NCBI GenBank assembly: GCA_015060225.1
Contig: SUYX01000011.1
Coordinates: 1-60,341, forward strand
Reading direction: 5' to 3'
Length of the DNA stretch: 60,341 bases
DNA from: Bacteroidales bacterium
Lineage (GTDB): Bacteria; Bacteroidota; Bacteroidia; Bacteroidales; UBA932
Position 1 is the first letter of the stretch, and each line of letters opens with the position of its first letter. The notes beneath the pieces were generated by a model. That model was not told the origin of the DNA. It searched no databases and worked only from the letters and a program-made list of their open reading frames with translations. Positions 8,777 to 17,107 of the stretch are shown piece by piece. Made by a program: the position numbers and the translations under genes.

Positions 8777-10330
8777 TTACTCATCTATTCTTTCTCCATT
8801 ATTGCGGAACCATTCTGCCTGCAAAAGTGTATACTCAGTATTGTTCTTCACTTTAATGCTGCATCCATATTTTCTGCACCATTTGCTCTTGATACTTGTA
8901 AACCATCCTTTTGTAAGGTAGGCTCCTAAAATTGGATTAGTCTGCAAGATAAAGGACTTGATATTTCTCTCTTTAACGTAATAGGCCAACTGCCTTTCCA
9001 GGGTTTCATCAATGATGATGCTCGATGCAATCTCCCCTGTACCGTTGCACATAGGACACTTTTCGTTAACATTAATTTCAGTAGCGGGCCTTACCCTCTG
9101 CCTTGTTATCTGCATAAGGCCAAACTTGGTAAGGGGGAGGACATTATGTTTTGCCCTGTCTGTAGAGAGGAGCTCCTGCATATACTTGTGGAGCCTGTTC
9201 TTGTTCTCATTGGTCTCCATATCAATGAAGTCCACAATGATGATTCCTCCCATATCCCTCAACCTCAACTGCCTTGCAATCTCTTCAGCCGCATGCATAT
9301 TGACTTCCAAAGTATTCTGCTCCTGATCAACTCCCTGTTTTGCCCTTATTCCGCTGTTTACATCTACAACGTGCAGTGCCTCCGTATGCTCAATTACAAT
9401 ATAGGCACCCTGCTTAAGTGGAACTACACGGCCAAAAGCACCCTTTATCTGCCTGGTGACATCAAAATGGTCAAATATCGGGTTGTCACCTCTGTAAAGC
9501 TTTACAATCTTCTCCTGCTCCGGAGCAATAGTTGAGATATACTCCTTCACCTCTTCATAAACGCCCTCATCGTTTACATAGATATTTGAGAACGAATCAT
9601 TCAGCAAATCCCTTAAGATTGTTGTGGTTCTGCTGTTCTCTGTAAACAGAAGCTGGGGCGGTTTGCAGGAAACAAGCTTTGTCCAGCAGTCTTCCCATTT
9701 CTTTATGAGCATTTTGAGTTCCGCATCCAGAACTGCAGCCTTCTTGCCCTCTGCGGCTGTTCTGATAATAACACCGTAATTTCTTGGCAAGATGCTGTAA
9801 ACCAGGCGCTCAAGCCTTCTTTTCTCTTCTTTGGAAGAAATCTTCTGCGAAACGCTTACTTTGTCTGCAAAAGGCAATAATACAACGTTTCTTCCCGCTA
9901 TGGATATTTCTGCTGTGAGCCTTGACCCTTTAGTGGAGATCGGTTCCTTTACAATCTGCACTACTATAGGTTGGCCCGGCTGTAAAACATCCCCTATCTT
10001 ACCCTCTTTTTCGAGGATACTACCAATTTTAATATTGGAGTAGAAGGTTCTCAAATCCCTGTTGGGATTCACTTGCTTGGCAAAATAATCAAAAGCCCTG
10101 AAATTGAAACCAAGATCCAGATAGTGGATAAAAGCATCCTTGTTGTCACCTATATCTACAAACGCTGCATTAAGTGCCGGCATGATTTTCTTAACCTTGC
10201 CCAGATATACATCGCCTACAGAATAGGATCCGTTGTTCTGCTCCTTGTTCAACTCCACAAGCCTGTGATTGTCCAACAGTGCAATTGAAATCTCTGTTGA
10301 ACTTACATCAATTATCAGATCCTTCTCCAT
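8777..10330 (-). CDS. rng: Ribonuclease G/E family endoribonuclease
   Basis: A 517-residue RNase G. It opens with MEKDLIIDVSSTEISIALL, followed by an S1 RNA-binding segment (GDVYLGKVKKIMPALNAAFVDIG, about 38-60). The catalytic Asp pair lies in HVVDVNSG and IIVDFIDM, and a CPMCNGTG zinc-link motif is near residue 430. It matures 16S rRNA and cleaves single-stranded RNA. It lies downstream of the HU gene on the same strand and converges with argH. Confidence 0.92.
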   Translation of the reverse strand: MEKDLIIDVSSTEISIALLDNHRLVELNKEQNNGSYSVGDVYLGKVKKIMPALNAAFVDIGDNKDAFIHYLDLGFNFRAFDYFAKQVNPNRDLRTFYSNIKIGSILEKEGKIGDVLQPGQPIVVQIVKEPISTKGSRLTAEISIAGRNVVLLPFADKVSVSQKISSKEEKRRLERLVYSILPRNYGVIIRTAAEGKKAAVLDAELKMLIKKWEDCWTKLVSCKPPQLLFTENSRTTTILRDLLNDSFSNIYVNDEGVYEEVKEYISTIAPEQEKIVKLYRGDNPIFDHFDVTRQIKGAFGRVVPLKQGAYIVIEHTEALHVVDVNSGIRAKQGVDQEQNTLEVNMHAAEEIARQLRLRDMGGIIIVDFIDMETNENKNRLHKYMQELLSTDRAKHNVLPLTKFGLMQITRQRVRPATEINVNEKCPMCNGTGEIASSIIIDETLERQLAYYVKERNIKSFILQTNPILGAYLTKGWFTSIKSKWCRKYGCSIKVKNNTEYTLLQAEWFRNNGERIDE

Positions 10331-10400
10331 CCTATTAAAAAAGATAAGAGAGTGGATATGGCCACTCTCTCAATAATTCTTCAGACCAAATGCCTACAAA

Positions 10401-10493
10401 CTATTTACGCTTCTTATGTCTGTTCTTACGAAGACGTTTTTTACGTTTGTGAGTAGCCATCTTATGTCTCTTTCTTTTCTTTCCGCTTGGCAT
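10401..10493 (-). CDS. AURKAIP1/COX24-domain small ribosomal protein (30 aa)
   Basis: A 30-codon gene starting MPSGKKRKRHKMATHKRKK, almost entirely basic. Bacteroidetes carry this conserved mini-protein, related to mitochondrial mS38 (AURKAIP1/COX24 domain) and thought to be a ribosomal small-subunit protein. It sits between HU and rng, 70 nt upstream of rng. Confidence 0.9.
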   Translation of the reverse strand: MPSGKKRKRHKMATHKRKKRLRKNRHKKRK

Positions 10494-10553
10494 AATCGTA
10501 AATTTTAAAAATATCTAGTTAATAATAATTGTCAAAACTTATTGGAACATCAA

Positions 10554-10838
10554 TTATTTAACGTTGCCTTTAACTTTGTTCATGAAAACCTTTGCAGGTT
10601 TGAACGAAGGAATATTGTGCTCAGGAATAATCAAAGTAGTGTTCTTTGAAATATTTCTTGCAGTCTTTTTAGCACGTTTCTTAACAATAAAGCTGCCGAA
10701 TCCACGCAAATACACATTATTATCCTTAGCCAATGAATCTTTTACACTCTCCATGAAAGACTCAATCACATTCTGCACTGCAATCTTCTCAATACCTGTC
10801 GCCTTCGCAACCTCATTAACGATATCTGCTTTAGTCAT
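10554..10838 (-). CDS. HU/IHF-family DNA-binding protein
   Basis: A 94-residue histone-like protein. It has the HU fold with MTKADIVNEVAKATGI at the N-terminus and the DNA-arm motif RGFGSF followed by KKRAKKTARN and IPSFKPAK. The open frame extends upstream to 10916, but those residues overlap the promoter, so the ATG at 10838 is the start. It probably acts in nucleoid architecture and recombination. Confidence 0.93.
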   Translation of the reverse strand: MTKADIVNEVAKATGIEKIAVQNVIESFMESVKDSLAKDNNVYLRGFGSFIVKKRAKKTARNISKNTTLIIPEHNIPSFKPAKVFMNKVKGNVK

Positions 10839-10880
10839 AATTATCTGTATAATTAAAAGGTTAGTTATTTTTTGGGACAA

Positions 10881-10911
10881 CAAAAGTAGAGTATTTTTTC
10901 TGAATTTCAAT
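10881..10911 (-). promoter_or_regulatory. HU gene promoter
   Basis: On the minus strand TACTTTTG (10881-10888) is the -7 box, with a TTG 19 nt upstream (908-910 of this 10-kb block). The position sets the translation start at 10838 rather than further upstream. Confidence 0.6.
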
Positions 10912-11069
10912 AACAAATGTTAAAAATTAGCACTTTTTTTTAGTTTACCCCAAAAAATGTCCCAAGCGCAAGTTTGGCATATATATTGACCTTATATATT
11001 TCCCCCTTGGGAAAGGGGATGTTTGACAACAAATACTGACATTTTGACATATTATACAATAAACAGAAC

Positions 11070-13472
11070 ATGAAGATTCCAAAATTTTCTATAAATCAGA
11101 TGGAGAGCGGAGAGATAAACATCATTCCGGTACTTGACATAAACGGAAGTGCCAATATGGATGAAGTTGATATGCCAAACACCCTGCCGATTCTGGCATT
11201 AAGGGATGCCGTGCTGTTCCCGGGAACAATACTTCCCATAACAGTGGGGCGTGAAAAATCACTTAAACTTGTAAAGGCGCTGCATAAGTCAAGCAATATC
11301 ATAGGAACGGTAACCCAAAAGGATGCCGTTGTGGAAGAGCCTGTAAAGGACGACCTGTTCCACATTGGCACAAGTGCCAGGATTGTGAGGATACTGGAGA
11401 TGCCTGACGGGGCATTTACGGTAATTCTTCAGGGAATAAAAAGATTCACCCTTGATACAATTATCGCGGAGGAACCGTATCTGATAGGTACAGTAACATA
11501 CAGGGAAGATATACTCAATGACCAGCATAATGTGGTTGAGCCACTGATGAGCTCAATCAAGGATGCTGCGCTGTATGTAATAAAGATGACTCCGCACATG
11601 CCACAGGAGACGGCAGTTGCCATAAAGGGAATTGGGGATCCAAAATTCCTGATAAACATGATTGCAACCAACCTGGACAATGACCTTACTCCCGACAAGC
11701 TTGACATCCTCTCTGCAGATGACATAATCACAAGGGGATACAAACTTCTGGCGGCATTGAACAAGCATGTGGAGATATTGAAGATAAAGGATGACATACA
11801 GCAGAAGGTAAAGAGCGAAATTGACCAGCAGCAAAGGGAATATTACCTCAACAACCAGTTGAAGACCATCCAGGAGGAGCTTGGAATGGACGGCAACGGA
11901 AAGGATGTGGCAGATTTGCGCCAGAGGGCTAAGACTAAAGAGTGGCCTGAATGGGTTGCAAAAGCATTTGAAAAGGAGATGGCAAGGCTTGAAAGGTCAA
12001 ACCCGAACTCTCCTGAGTACGGTGTGCAGATGAACTATGTAGAGTTCATTCTTGATCTTCCATGGAATCATGTAACCAAGGATAATCTTGACATGAAACA
12101 TGCACAGAAAGTGCTTGACAAGGACCACTTCGGACTTGAAACAGTAAAAGAGAGGATTATTGAATACCTTGCAGTGCTCAAGCTGAAAGGGGACATGAAA
12201 TCCCCTATACTGTGCCTTTACGGCCCTCCGGGTGTTGGAAAGACATCGTTGGGAAAATCAATTGCCAAGGCTCTGGGGAGGAAATACGGAAGAATCTCTT
12301 TGGGAGGGTTGCATGACGAATCTGAAATAAGGGGACACAGGAAGACATACATTGGCGCCATGGCGGGAAGAATCATGCAGACAATTAGCAAAGCAGGAAG
12401 TTCAAACCCTGTAATTGTGCTGGATGAGATAGACAAGGTGAGTGCAGACTACAAGGGCGATCCCGCATCTGCATTGCTTGAGGCTCTGGATCCTGAACAG
12501 AACACCACATTCCATGACAACTATCTGGACATGGATTATGATTTGTCACAGGTTCTGTTCATAACAACAGCCAACAACATAAGCACAATACACCCTGCCC
12601 TCAAGGACAGGATGGAGATGATACCTGTAAGCGGATACCTTGCAGAGGAAAAATACCATATAGCTAAAGATTATCTTATTCCAAAACAGCGCGAAGCCCA
12701 TGGCCTTACTGCCGGTAACTTTAAAATAAACAAAAGCGGCATTGAGACCATCATTGACAAATACACCAGGGAATCAGGTGTAAGGACACTGGACAAGCAG
12801 ATTGCAAAACTTGCCAGAAACATGGCAAAAAGGATTGCACTTGAGGAAGAATTGCCTGCACATCTGGATGCAAAACTTGTACAGGAAATACTGGGACTCC
12901 CAACCAACAGCCATGATATGCAGAAGGGAAATGAGGCTGCAGGTGTTGTAACCGGCCTGGCATGGACTGAGATGGGGGGAGAGATACTGTTTGTAGAGAC
13001 AAGTCTGAGCAAAGGTAAAGGGGCACTTACCACCACAGGCAATTTGGGAGATGTAATGAAAGAGTCTGCCATGATTGCATACCAGTACATAAAGGCACAT
13101 CCCGAGCTTCTTGGGCTGAAACCTGAAGATATACAGGAGAAGGATGTACACCTTCATGTACCTGAAGGGGCAATTCCAAAGGACGGTCCTTCAGCCGGAA
13201 TTACAATGGTAAGCTCCATGGCCTCTGCCTTTATGGAGAGACCGGTAAAGAAAGCAATAGCAATGACGGGAGAGATGACACTCAGGGGCAAAGTACTCCC
13301 TGTGGGTGGAATTAAAGAGAAAATCCTTGCTGCAAAAAGGGCCGGCATTACAACCATAATCCTCTCACAGGAGAATGAAAAGGATATAAAGGACATTAAG
13401 GAGATATACATAAAAGGGCTTGATTTCCATTATGTGCAGACAATGGAAGATGTCCTGAAATTCATTTTCTGA
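11070..13472 (+). CDS. lon: ATP-dependent protease Lon
   Basis: Lon is a cytosolic AAA+ serine protease for damaged and regulatory proteins. The 800-residue product has a LonB-type substrate domain (LPILALRDAVLFPGTILP, about 40), a coiled region around 250-290, Walker A GPPGVGKTS near 385, and the Ser/Lys dyad in PKDGPSAG (Ser about 708) and GGIKEKILAAKRAG (Lys about 750). All key residues are present. Three TGACA-like words lie at 11023-11050 upstream. No TAnnTTTG promoter is obvious, so a different sigma factor is possible. Confidence 0.95.
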   Translation: MKIPKFSINQMESGEINIIPVLDINGSANMDEVDMPNTLPILALRDAVLFPGTILPITVGREKSLKLVKALHKSSNIIGTVTQKDAVVEEPVKDDLFHIGTSARIVRILEMPDGAFTVILQGIKRFTLDTIIAEEPYLIGTVTYREDILNDQHNVVEPLMSSIKDAALYVIKMTPHMPQETAVAIKGIGDPKFLINMIATNLDNDLTPDKLDILSADDIITRGYKLLAALNKHVEILKIKDDIQQKVKSEIDQQQREYYLNNQLKTIQEELGMDGNGKDVADLRQRAKTKEWPEWVAKAFEKEMARLERSNPNSPEYGVQMNYVEFILDLPWNHVTKDNLDMKHAQKVLDKDHFGLETVKERIIEYLAVLKLKGDMKSPILCLYGPPGVGKTSLGKSIAKALGRKYGRISLGGLHDESEIRGHRKTYIGAMAGRIMQTISKAGSSNPVIVLDEIDKVSADYKGDPASALLEALDPEQNTTFHDNYLDMDYDLSQVLFITTANNISTIHPALKDRMEMIPVSGYLAEEKYHIAKDYLIPKQREAHGLTAGNFKINKSGIETIIDKYTRESGVRTLDKQIAKLARNMAKRIALEEELPAHLDAKLVQEILGLPTNSHDMQKGNEAAGVVTGLAWTEMGGEILFVETSLSKGKGALTTTGNLGDVMKESAMIAYQYIKAHPELLGLKPEDIQEKDVHLHVPEGAIPKDGPSAGITMVSSMASAFMERPVKKAIAMTGEMTLRGKVLPVGGIKEKILAAKRAGITTIILSQENEKDIKDIKEIYIKGLDFHYVQTMEDVLKFIF

Positions 13473-13473
13473 G

Positions 13474-14142
13474 ATGGATGTAAAAATTGAACAGCAGTGG
13501 AAAGAGAGACTCAGCGGAGAATTTGACAAGGAGTATTTTACAAACCTTGTCAGATTCCTCCATGCAGAGAAAGCTGCGGGGAAAACCATTTACCCCCCGG
13601 GGAGCCTTATATTCAACGCATTTGCCCTTACCCCATTCAATGATGTAAAGGTGGTAATATTGGGGCAGGATCCATATCATGGCCCCAACCAGGCCCACGG
13701 ACTCTCTTTCTCTGTTCCCGACAATGTAACCCCTCCCCCATCGCTGAAAAATATCTACAAGGAGATTGAAAGCGATTTGGGGATAAAGCTCAACAAGAAC
13801 GGCAACCTTGAGGGATGGGCAAAGCAGGGGGTATTCCTCCTGAACGCTGTTCTTACAGTGGAGGCCGCAAAGCCAACCTCGCACAGCAAAATTGGGTGGG
13901 CTGAATTTACCGACGCCGTTATAAATGCAATCTCAGACAATTCACAAGGTGTGGTGTTTATGCTTTGGGGAAGTTTTGCAAAGAGCAAGAAAGAGCTGAT
14001 AGACAGCACAAAACACTATATCCTTGAGGCTGCACACCCCTCTCCTCTCGCCCGTGGCGCGTTTTTTGGATGCAGACATTTCTCAAAATGCAACAACATA
14101 CTCACCTCGCTTGGCAAAACCCCAATAGACTGGAGTTTATAG
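13474..14142 (+). CDS. ung: Uracil-DNA glycosylase
   Basis: A family 1 UDG that removes uracil from DNA. The catalytic motif GQDPYHG is at about 64-70 (Asp 66), the Leu-loop motif HPSPLARG near 188, and FNAF and GVFLLNAVLTV in between. It has 222 aa and starts one base after the lon stop, so it is co-transcribed. Confidence 0.96.
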   Translation: MDVKIEQQWKERLSGEFDKEYFTNLVRFLHAEKAAGKTIYPPGSLIFNAFALTPFNDVKVVILGQDPYHGPNQAHGLSFSVPDNVTPPPSLKNIYKEIESDLGIKLNKNGNLEGWAKQGVFLLNAVLTVEAAKPTSHSKIGWAEFTDAVINAISDNSQGVVFMLWGSFAKSKKELIDSTKHYILEAAHPSPLARGAFFGCRHFSKCNNILTSLGKTPIDWSL

Positions 14143-14175
14143 AGCAGGCGGGATGGGCAATAAAACGGGAGAATT

Positions 14176-14607
14176 ATGAAAAAATCAGTTTACACTTTTG
14201 CGATTGCACTAATTTCAATGACTTTTGCCATAACATCATGCAGCTCTTCCATTCCGGTAGAAAGCCACTGGTGTGTAGAGACACTTTATGCAAACGGGGA
14301 CACCATTGCAATTCCTGCAGGGCATAATCCGGGCATTTCATTCCTTAAGGGAAACAAGATAGCCGGCGAGACAGGATGCAACATTTTCTTTGGCGATTTT
14401 GAAGCAGACGGGGATAAAATTACATTTACCAATATGGGATCTACAAGAATGATGTGCCCACAGATGGAGTTTGAAAATTCATATATGAATGCCTTGAACG
14501 ACATTTCATCGTTCACAATCGTACAGGATACCCTCACTTTTAAAGACAAAGAAGGAAATATTGTTGCCATTCTGAAGAAGAGTGAACCTAACGCATTGGA
14601 AAATTGA
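14176..14607 (+). CDS. META-domain lipoprotein
   Basis: A 143-residue protein with a signal peptide and lipobox (ITSC, Cys 22), followed by a META domain. Typical features are W near the start, GNKIAGETGCNIFFGDF and MGSTRMMCPQMEFENSYMNAL. META/HslJ-like lipoproteins are envelope proteins of unclear function. It lies between ung and coaD in the same direction. Confidence 0.85.
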   Translation: MKKSVYTFAIALISMTFAITSCSSSIPVESHWCVETLYANGDTIAIPAGHNPGISFLKGNKIAGETGCNIFFGDFEADGDKITFTNMGSTRMMCPQMEFENSYMNALNDISSFTIVQDTLTFKDKEGNIVAILKKSEPNALEN

Positions 14608-14634
14608 TTACATTTGTTGAAAATTGGTTTCATA

Positions 14635-15108
14635 ATGCGTACAGCTTTATTTCCAGGATCTTTTGATCCGTTTACTATAGGACATTACGAGGTGCTTCTG
14701 TCTGCCCTGCAGCTATTTGACAAAGTAATTGTAGCAGTGGGATACAACAGTTCCAAAAAAGGATTCTTCACACCTCAGACAAGGAGTGATATAATTAAGG
14801 ATGCTGTGGCACACCTTTCAAATGTGGAGGTGTGCAGCTACAGCGGCCTTACCATAGATGCATGCAGGGAACATGGGGCAAGCCACATTATCAGGGGATT
14901 GAGGACAACTGCAGACTTTGAGATGGAGAGTGTCATTGCCCAGGCAAATACTAAACTTGCACCTGAAATTTCAACCGTATTCATACCGGCTTATGGCGAA
15001 TATTCATTCGTCTCTTCTACAATTGTAAGGGATCTGCTTATCCATAAAGGGGATGCTTCACAATTCCTCCCTAAAGGGGTTGACATCAGCAAATTCATCA
15101 ACGGCTAA
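14635..15108 (+). CDS. coaD: Phosphopantetheine adenylyltransferase
   Basis: CoaD makes dephospho-CoA from 4'-phosphopantetheine and ATP. The nucleotidyltransferase motif FPGSFDPFTIGH is at 5-16 and the ISTVFIP / SSTIVRDL signature is near the C-terminus. A longer frame opens at 14614, but ATG 14635 (MRTALFPGSFDP) is the family start. Length is 157 aa. Confidence 0.95.
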   Translation: MRTALFPGSFDPFTIGHYEVLLSALQLFDKVIVAVGYNSSKKGFFTPQTRSDIIKDAVAHLSNVEVCSYSGLTIDACREHGASHIIRGLRTTADFEMESVIAQANTKLAPEISTVFIPAYGEYSFVSSTIVRDLLIHKGDASQFLPKGVDISKFING

Positions 15109-15112
15109 CTTC

Positions 15113-17107
15113 ATGGGACGGTTCCGCAACATATTTGCCGCCGTTGCACTGTTGTTCCTTGCGGAGTTCTCTTTTGCCGCTGCAGGGTACAAGGTTTCCA
15201 TTAAGGGGGATCTTAAGGGGAGTTATATACTCCAAGGGTGGCATTGGGGCCAAAAATATTCTATCGACACAGTATCTGCAGCAAAAGGAAAAGTGGTTTT
15301 CAAAGGGAAACAGGATTTGGAGTGCGGCACCTATGCCATAAGCGGTGCGGACGGGAAGAGGGTTGTAGAATTCATTGTCCCGACAGAAAATGAGGGGTTC
15401 AGATGTATGTTGGAATTGTCGGGAAGAGAAATTTCAATAAAAAAGGGAAATGGGGAGAACACCCTTTTTGTGGAGTTCCAGAACCTCATAAACTGGGAAT
15501 GGGAACAGATAAAGGGTAAAGAAGGGTTCCTTGCAAAGATACGGGAGCTGCAGGAGAGGGCATCATCCCAGTTTGGGGGGACACTGGTTGATATAATCTT
15601 AAGCAACAATCTCTTTGCCCCTGAAAGCAACCTGCAGATGAGGGAGAGTTTCCCTTTTGACAATCCTGCAATAACAAATACTTATTTTGTAAAAGAGAAG
15701 ATTGTCCAGTATCTGGAATTGTTGCAGGAGAGCAGATATGATTTTATAATTAAGGAGGTCAACAGCCTTATTGGAAGCATACAGGACAAGAATCTCCAGA
15801 GCAAAGTTGCCCATACGGCATACGAATTCTTTTACAACTCAAAAATTATGGGGTATGAGGGGATTGCAGTAGAGATTGCCCGGGAGTGGTTCCTCAATGA
15901 CAAATTGGAGTGGCCGAATGAGGAGGGAAAATTCATGCTCCGCACATTTGTAGAGTTCAACAAAAACTCCTTGCTTGGAATGGAGGCACCTGAGCTGAAT
16001 CTTACAGACACATCGGGCACTGCCATACCGCTCCACTCTCTCGATTCTGAATACACCATTGTTTATTTCTATACGGACGAATGCCGCAGCTGCATGAATG
16101 AGACACCAAAGCTTGTTGATTTTGTGAACGGATATGACAGAGGGGTACTATCCGTATATGCCGTATATGCCGAGGGGAACAGGGAGAAATGGCTCAAATA
16201 TATAGATGACAATCTGTATATCTACAACCCTTTCCTCAATTGGGTAAATGTGTATGACCCCGATTACTCCAGCGGATTCCAGATGCTGTACAATGTAATA
16301 AAGACTCCTCAGATGTTCCTTCTTGACAAAGAGATGAAAATTGTTGGGAGAGGGCTTTCTGTGGATATGCTCAGGAATATGCTTGAAGAGAGGAACAACA
16401 TGAGGGACCTGGCAAGGGATCTCCTTGAGAAAAGTTTTGCTACCATGGCCGGTGACTCAGCCTCAATAAGGGCGGTTATAAATGCAGTTCTGAAAAATTA
16501 TGGAGATGATGGTGCAACAAGCAAGGAATTCATTTGGGACTGTTATACCACACTTGGGCACAGCAGCACCTACTCCCTGCAGGAGGAGGCAATATGGCTT
16601 GCAGAAAAGTACATCATAGGGATGCCGGAACTCTGGAGCAAAAAACTGCTGGATAAAGTACATGGGGAGGTTCAAAGGTTCAACATGAACAGATTGGGCT
16701 CCAAAGCTGCAGAAATTACTTTGGAAATGGTGGACGGATCATCAATTGGGCTTTCTGATGTTACAACCAAATATAAAGTTTTGTATTTTTACAGACCGAA
16801 TTGCGGCATGTGCTCTGCAGTCACACCCAAGATGGCACAACTGTACAACAGGTTCAAGGGGAAACTGGACATTGAGTTCATTGCCATAAATCTTGGAGGA
16901 AGCTTTGGTGAGTGGGTTGGATATATGCAGCAAACCGGAGCTGGATGGATTGATGCAAGGGGGACAGATGGCGACAGCTCCCCTATTTACAAAAAATACT
17001 GGCTACAGAATATCCCTGCCATATATCTGCTGGAAAACGGCATTGTTGTGGCAAAAGATATAAATGATATTGACCTTGAAGAAATTCTAAATACTATTAC
17101 AAAATGA
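15113..17107 (+). CDS. Secreted protein with two TlpA-like thioredoxin domains
   Basis: A 664-residue exported protein with a signal peptide (FAAVALLFLAEFSFAAAG) and no lipobox. An N-terminal beta-rich region typical of Bacteroidetes TlpA-like proteins (about 25-110) is followed by a helical region. There are two thioredoxin-fold domains with redox motifs CRSC (about 324) and CGMC (about 564). It is expected to exchange disulfides in the periplasm. Two active thioredoxin domains in one chain are less common than one. The frame is open into coaD, and ATG 15113 just after the coaD stop is chosen because the signal peptide begins there. Confidence 0.8.
   Translation: MGRFRNIFAAVALLFLAEFSFAAAGYKVSIKGDLKGSYILQGWHWGQKYSIDTVSAAKGKVVFKGKQDLECGTYAISGADGKRVVEFIVPTENEGFRCMLELSGREISIKKGNGENTLFVEFQNLINWEWEQIKGKEGFLAKIRELQERASSQFGGTLVDIILSNNLFAPESNLQMRESFPFDNPAITNTYFVKEKIVQYLELLQESRYDFIIKEVNSLIGSIQDKNLQSKVAHTAYEFFYNSKIMGYEGIAVEIAREWFLNDKLEWPNEEGKFMLRTFVEFNKNSLLGMEAPELNLTDTSGTAIPLHSLDSEYTIVYFYTDECRSCMNETPKLVDFVNGYDRGVLSVYAVYAEGNREKWLKYIDDNLYIYNPFLNWVNVYDPDYSSGFQMLYNVIKTPQMFLLDKEMKIVGRGLSVDMLRNMLEERNNMRDLARDLLEKSFATMAGDSASIRAVINAVLKNYGDDGATSKEFIWDCYTTLGHSSTYSLQEEAIWLAEKYIIGMPELWSKKLLDKVHGEVQRFNMNRLGSKAAEITLEMVDGSSIGLSDVTTKYKVLYFYRPNCGMCSAVTPKMAQLYNRFKGKLDIEFIAINLGGSFGEWVGYMQQTGAGWIDARGTDGDSSPIYKKYWLQNIPAIYLLENGIVVAKDINDIDLEEILNTITK

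Noticed and set aside
10926-10936. Half of a CIRCE-like heat-shock element (TTAGCACT) before lon
   Set aside because: The second half and correct 9-nt spacing are absent.
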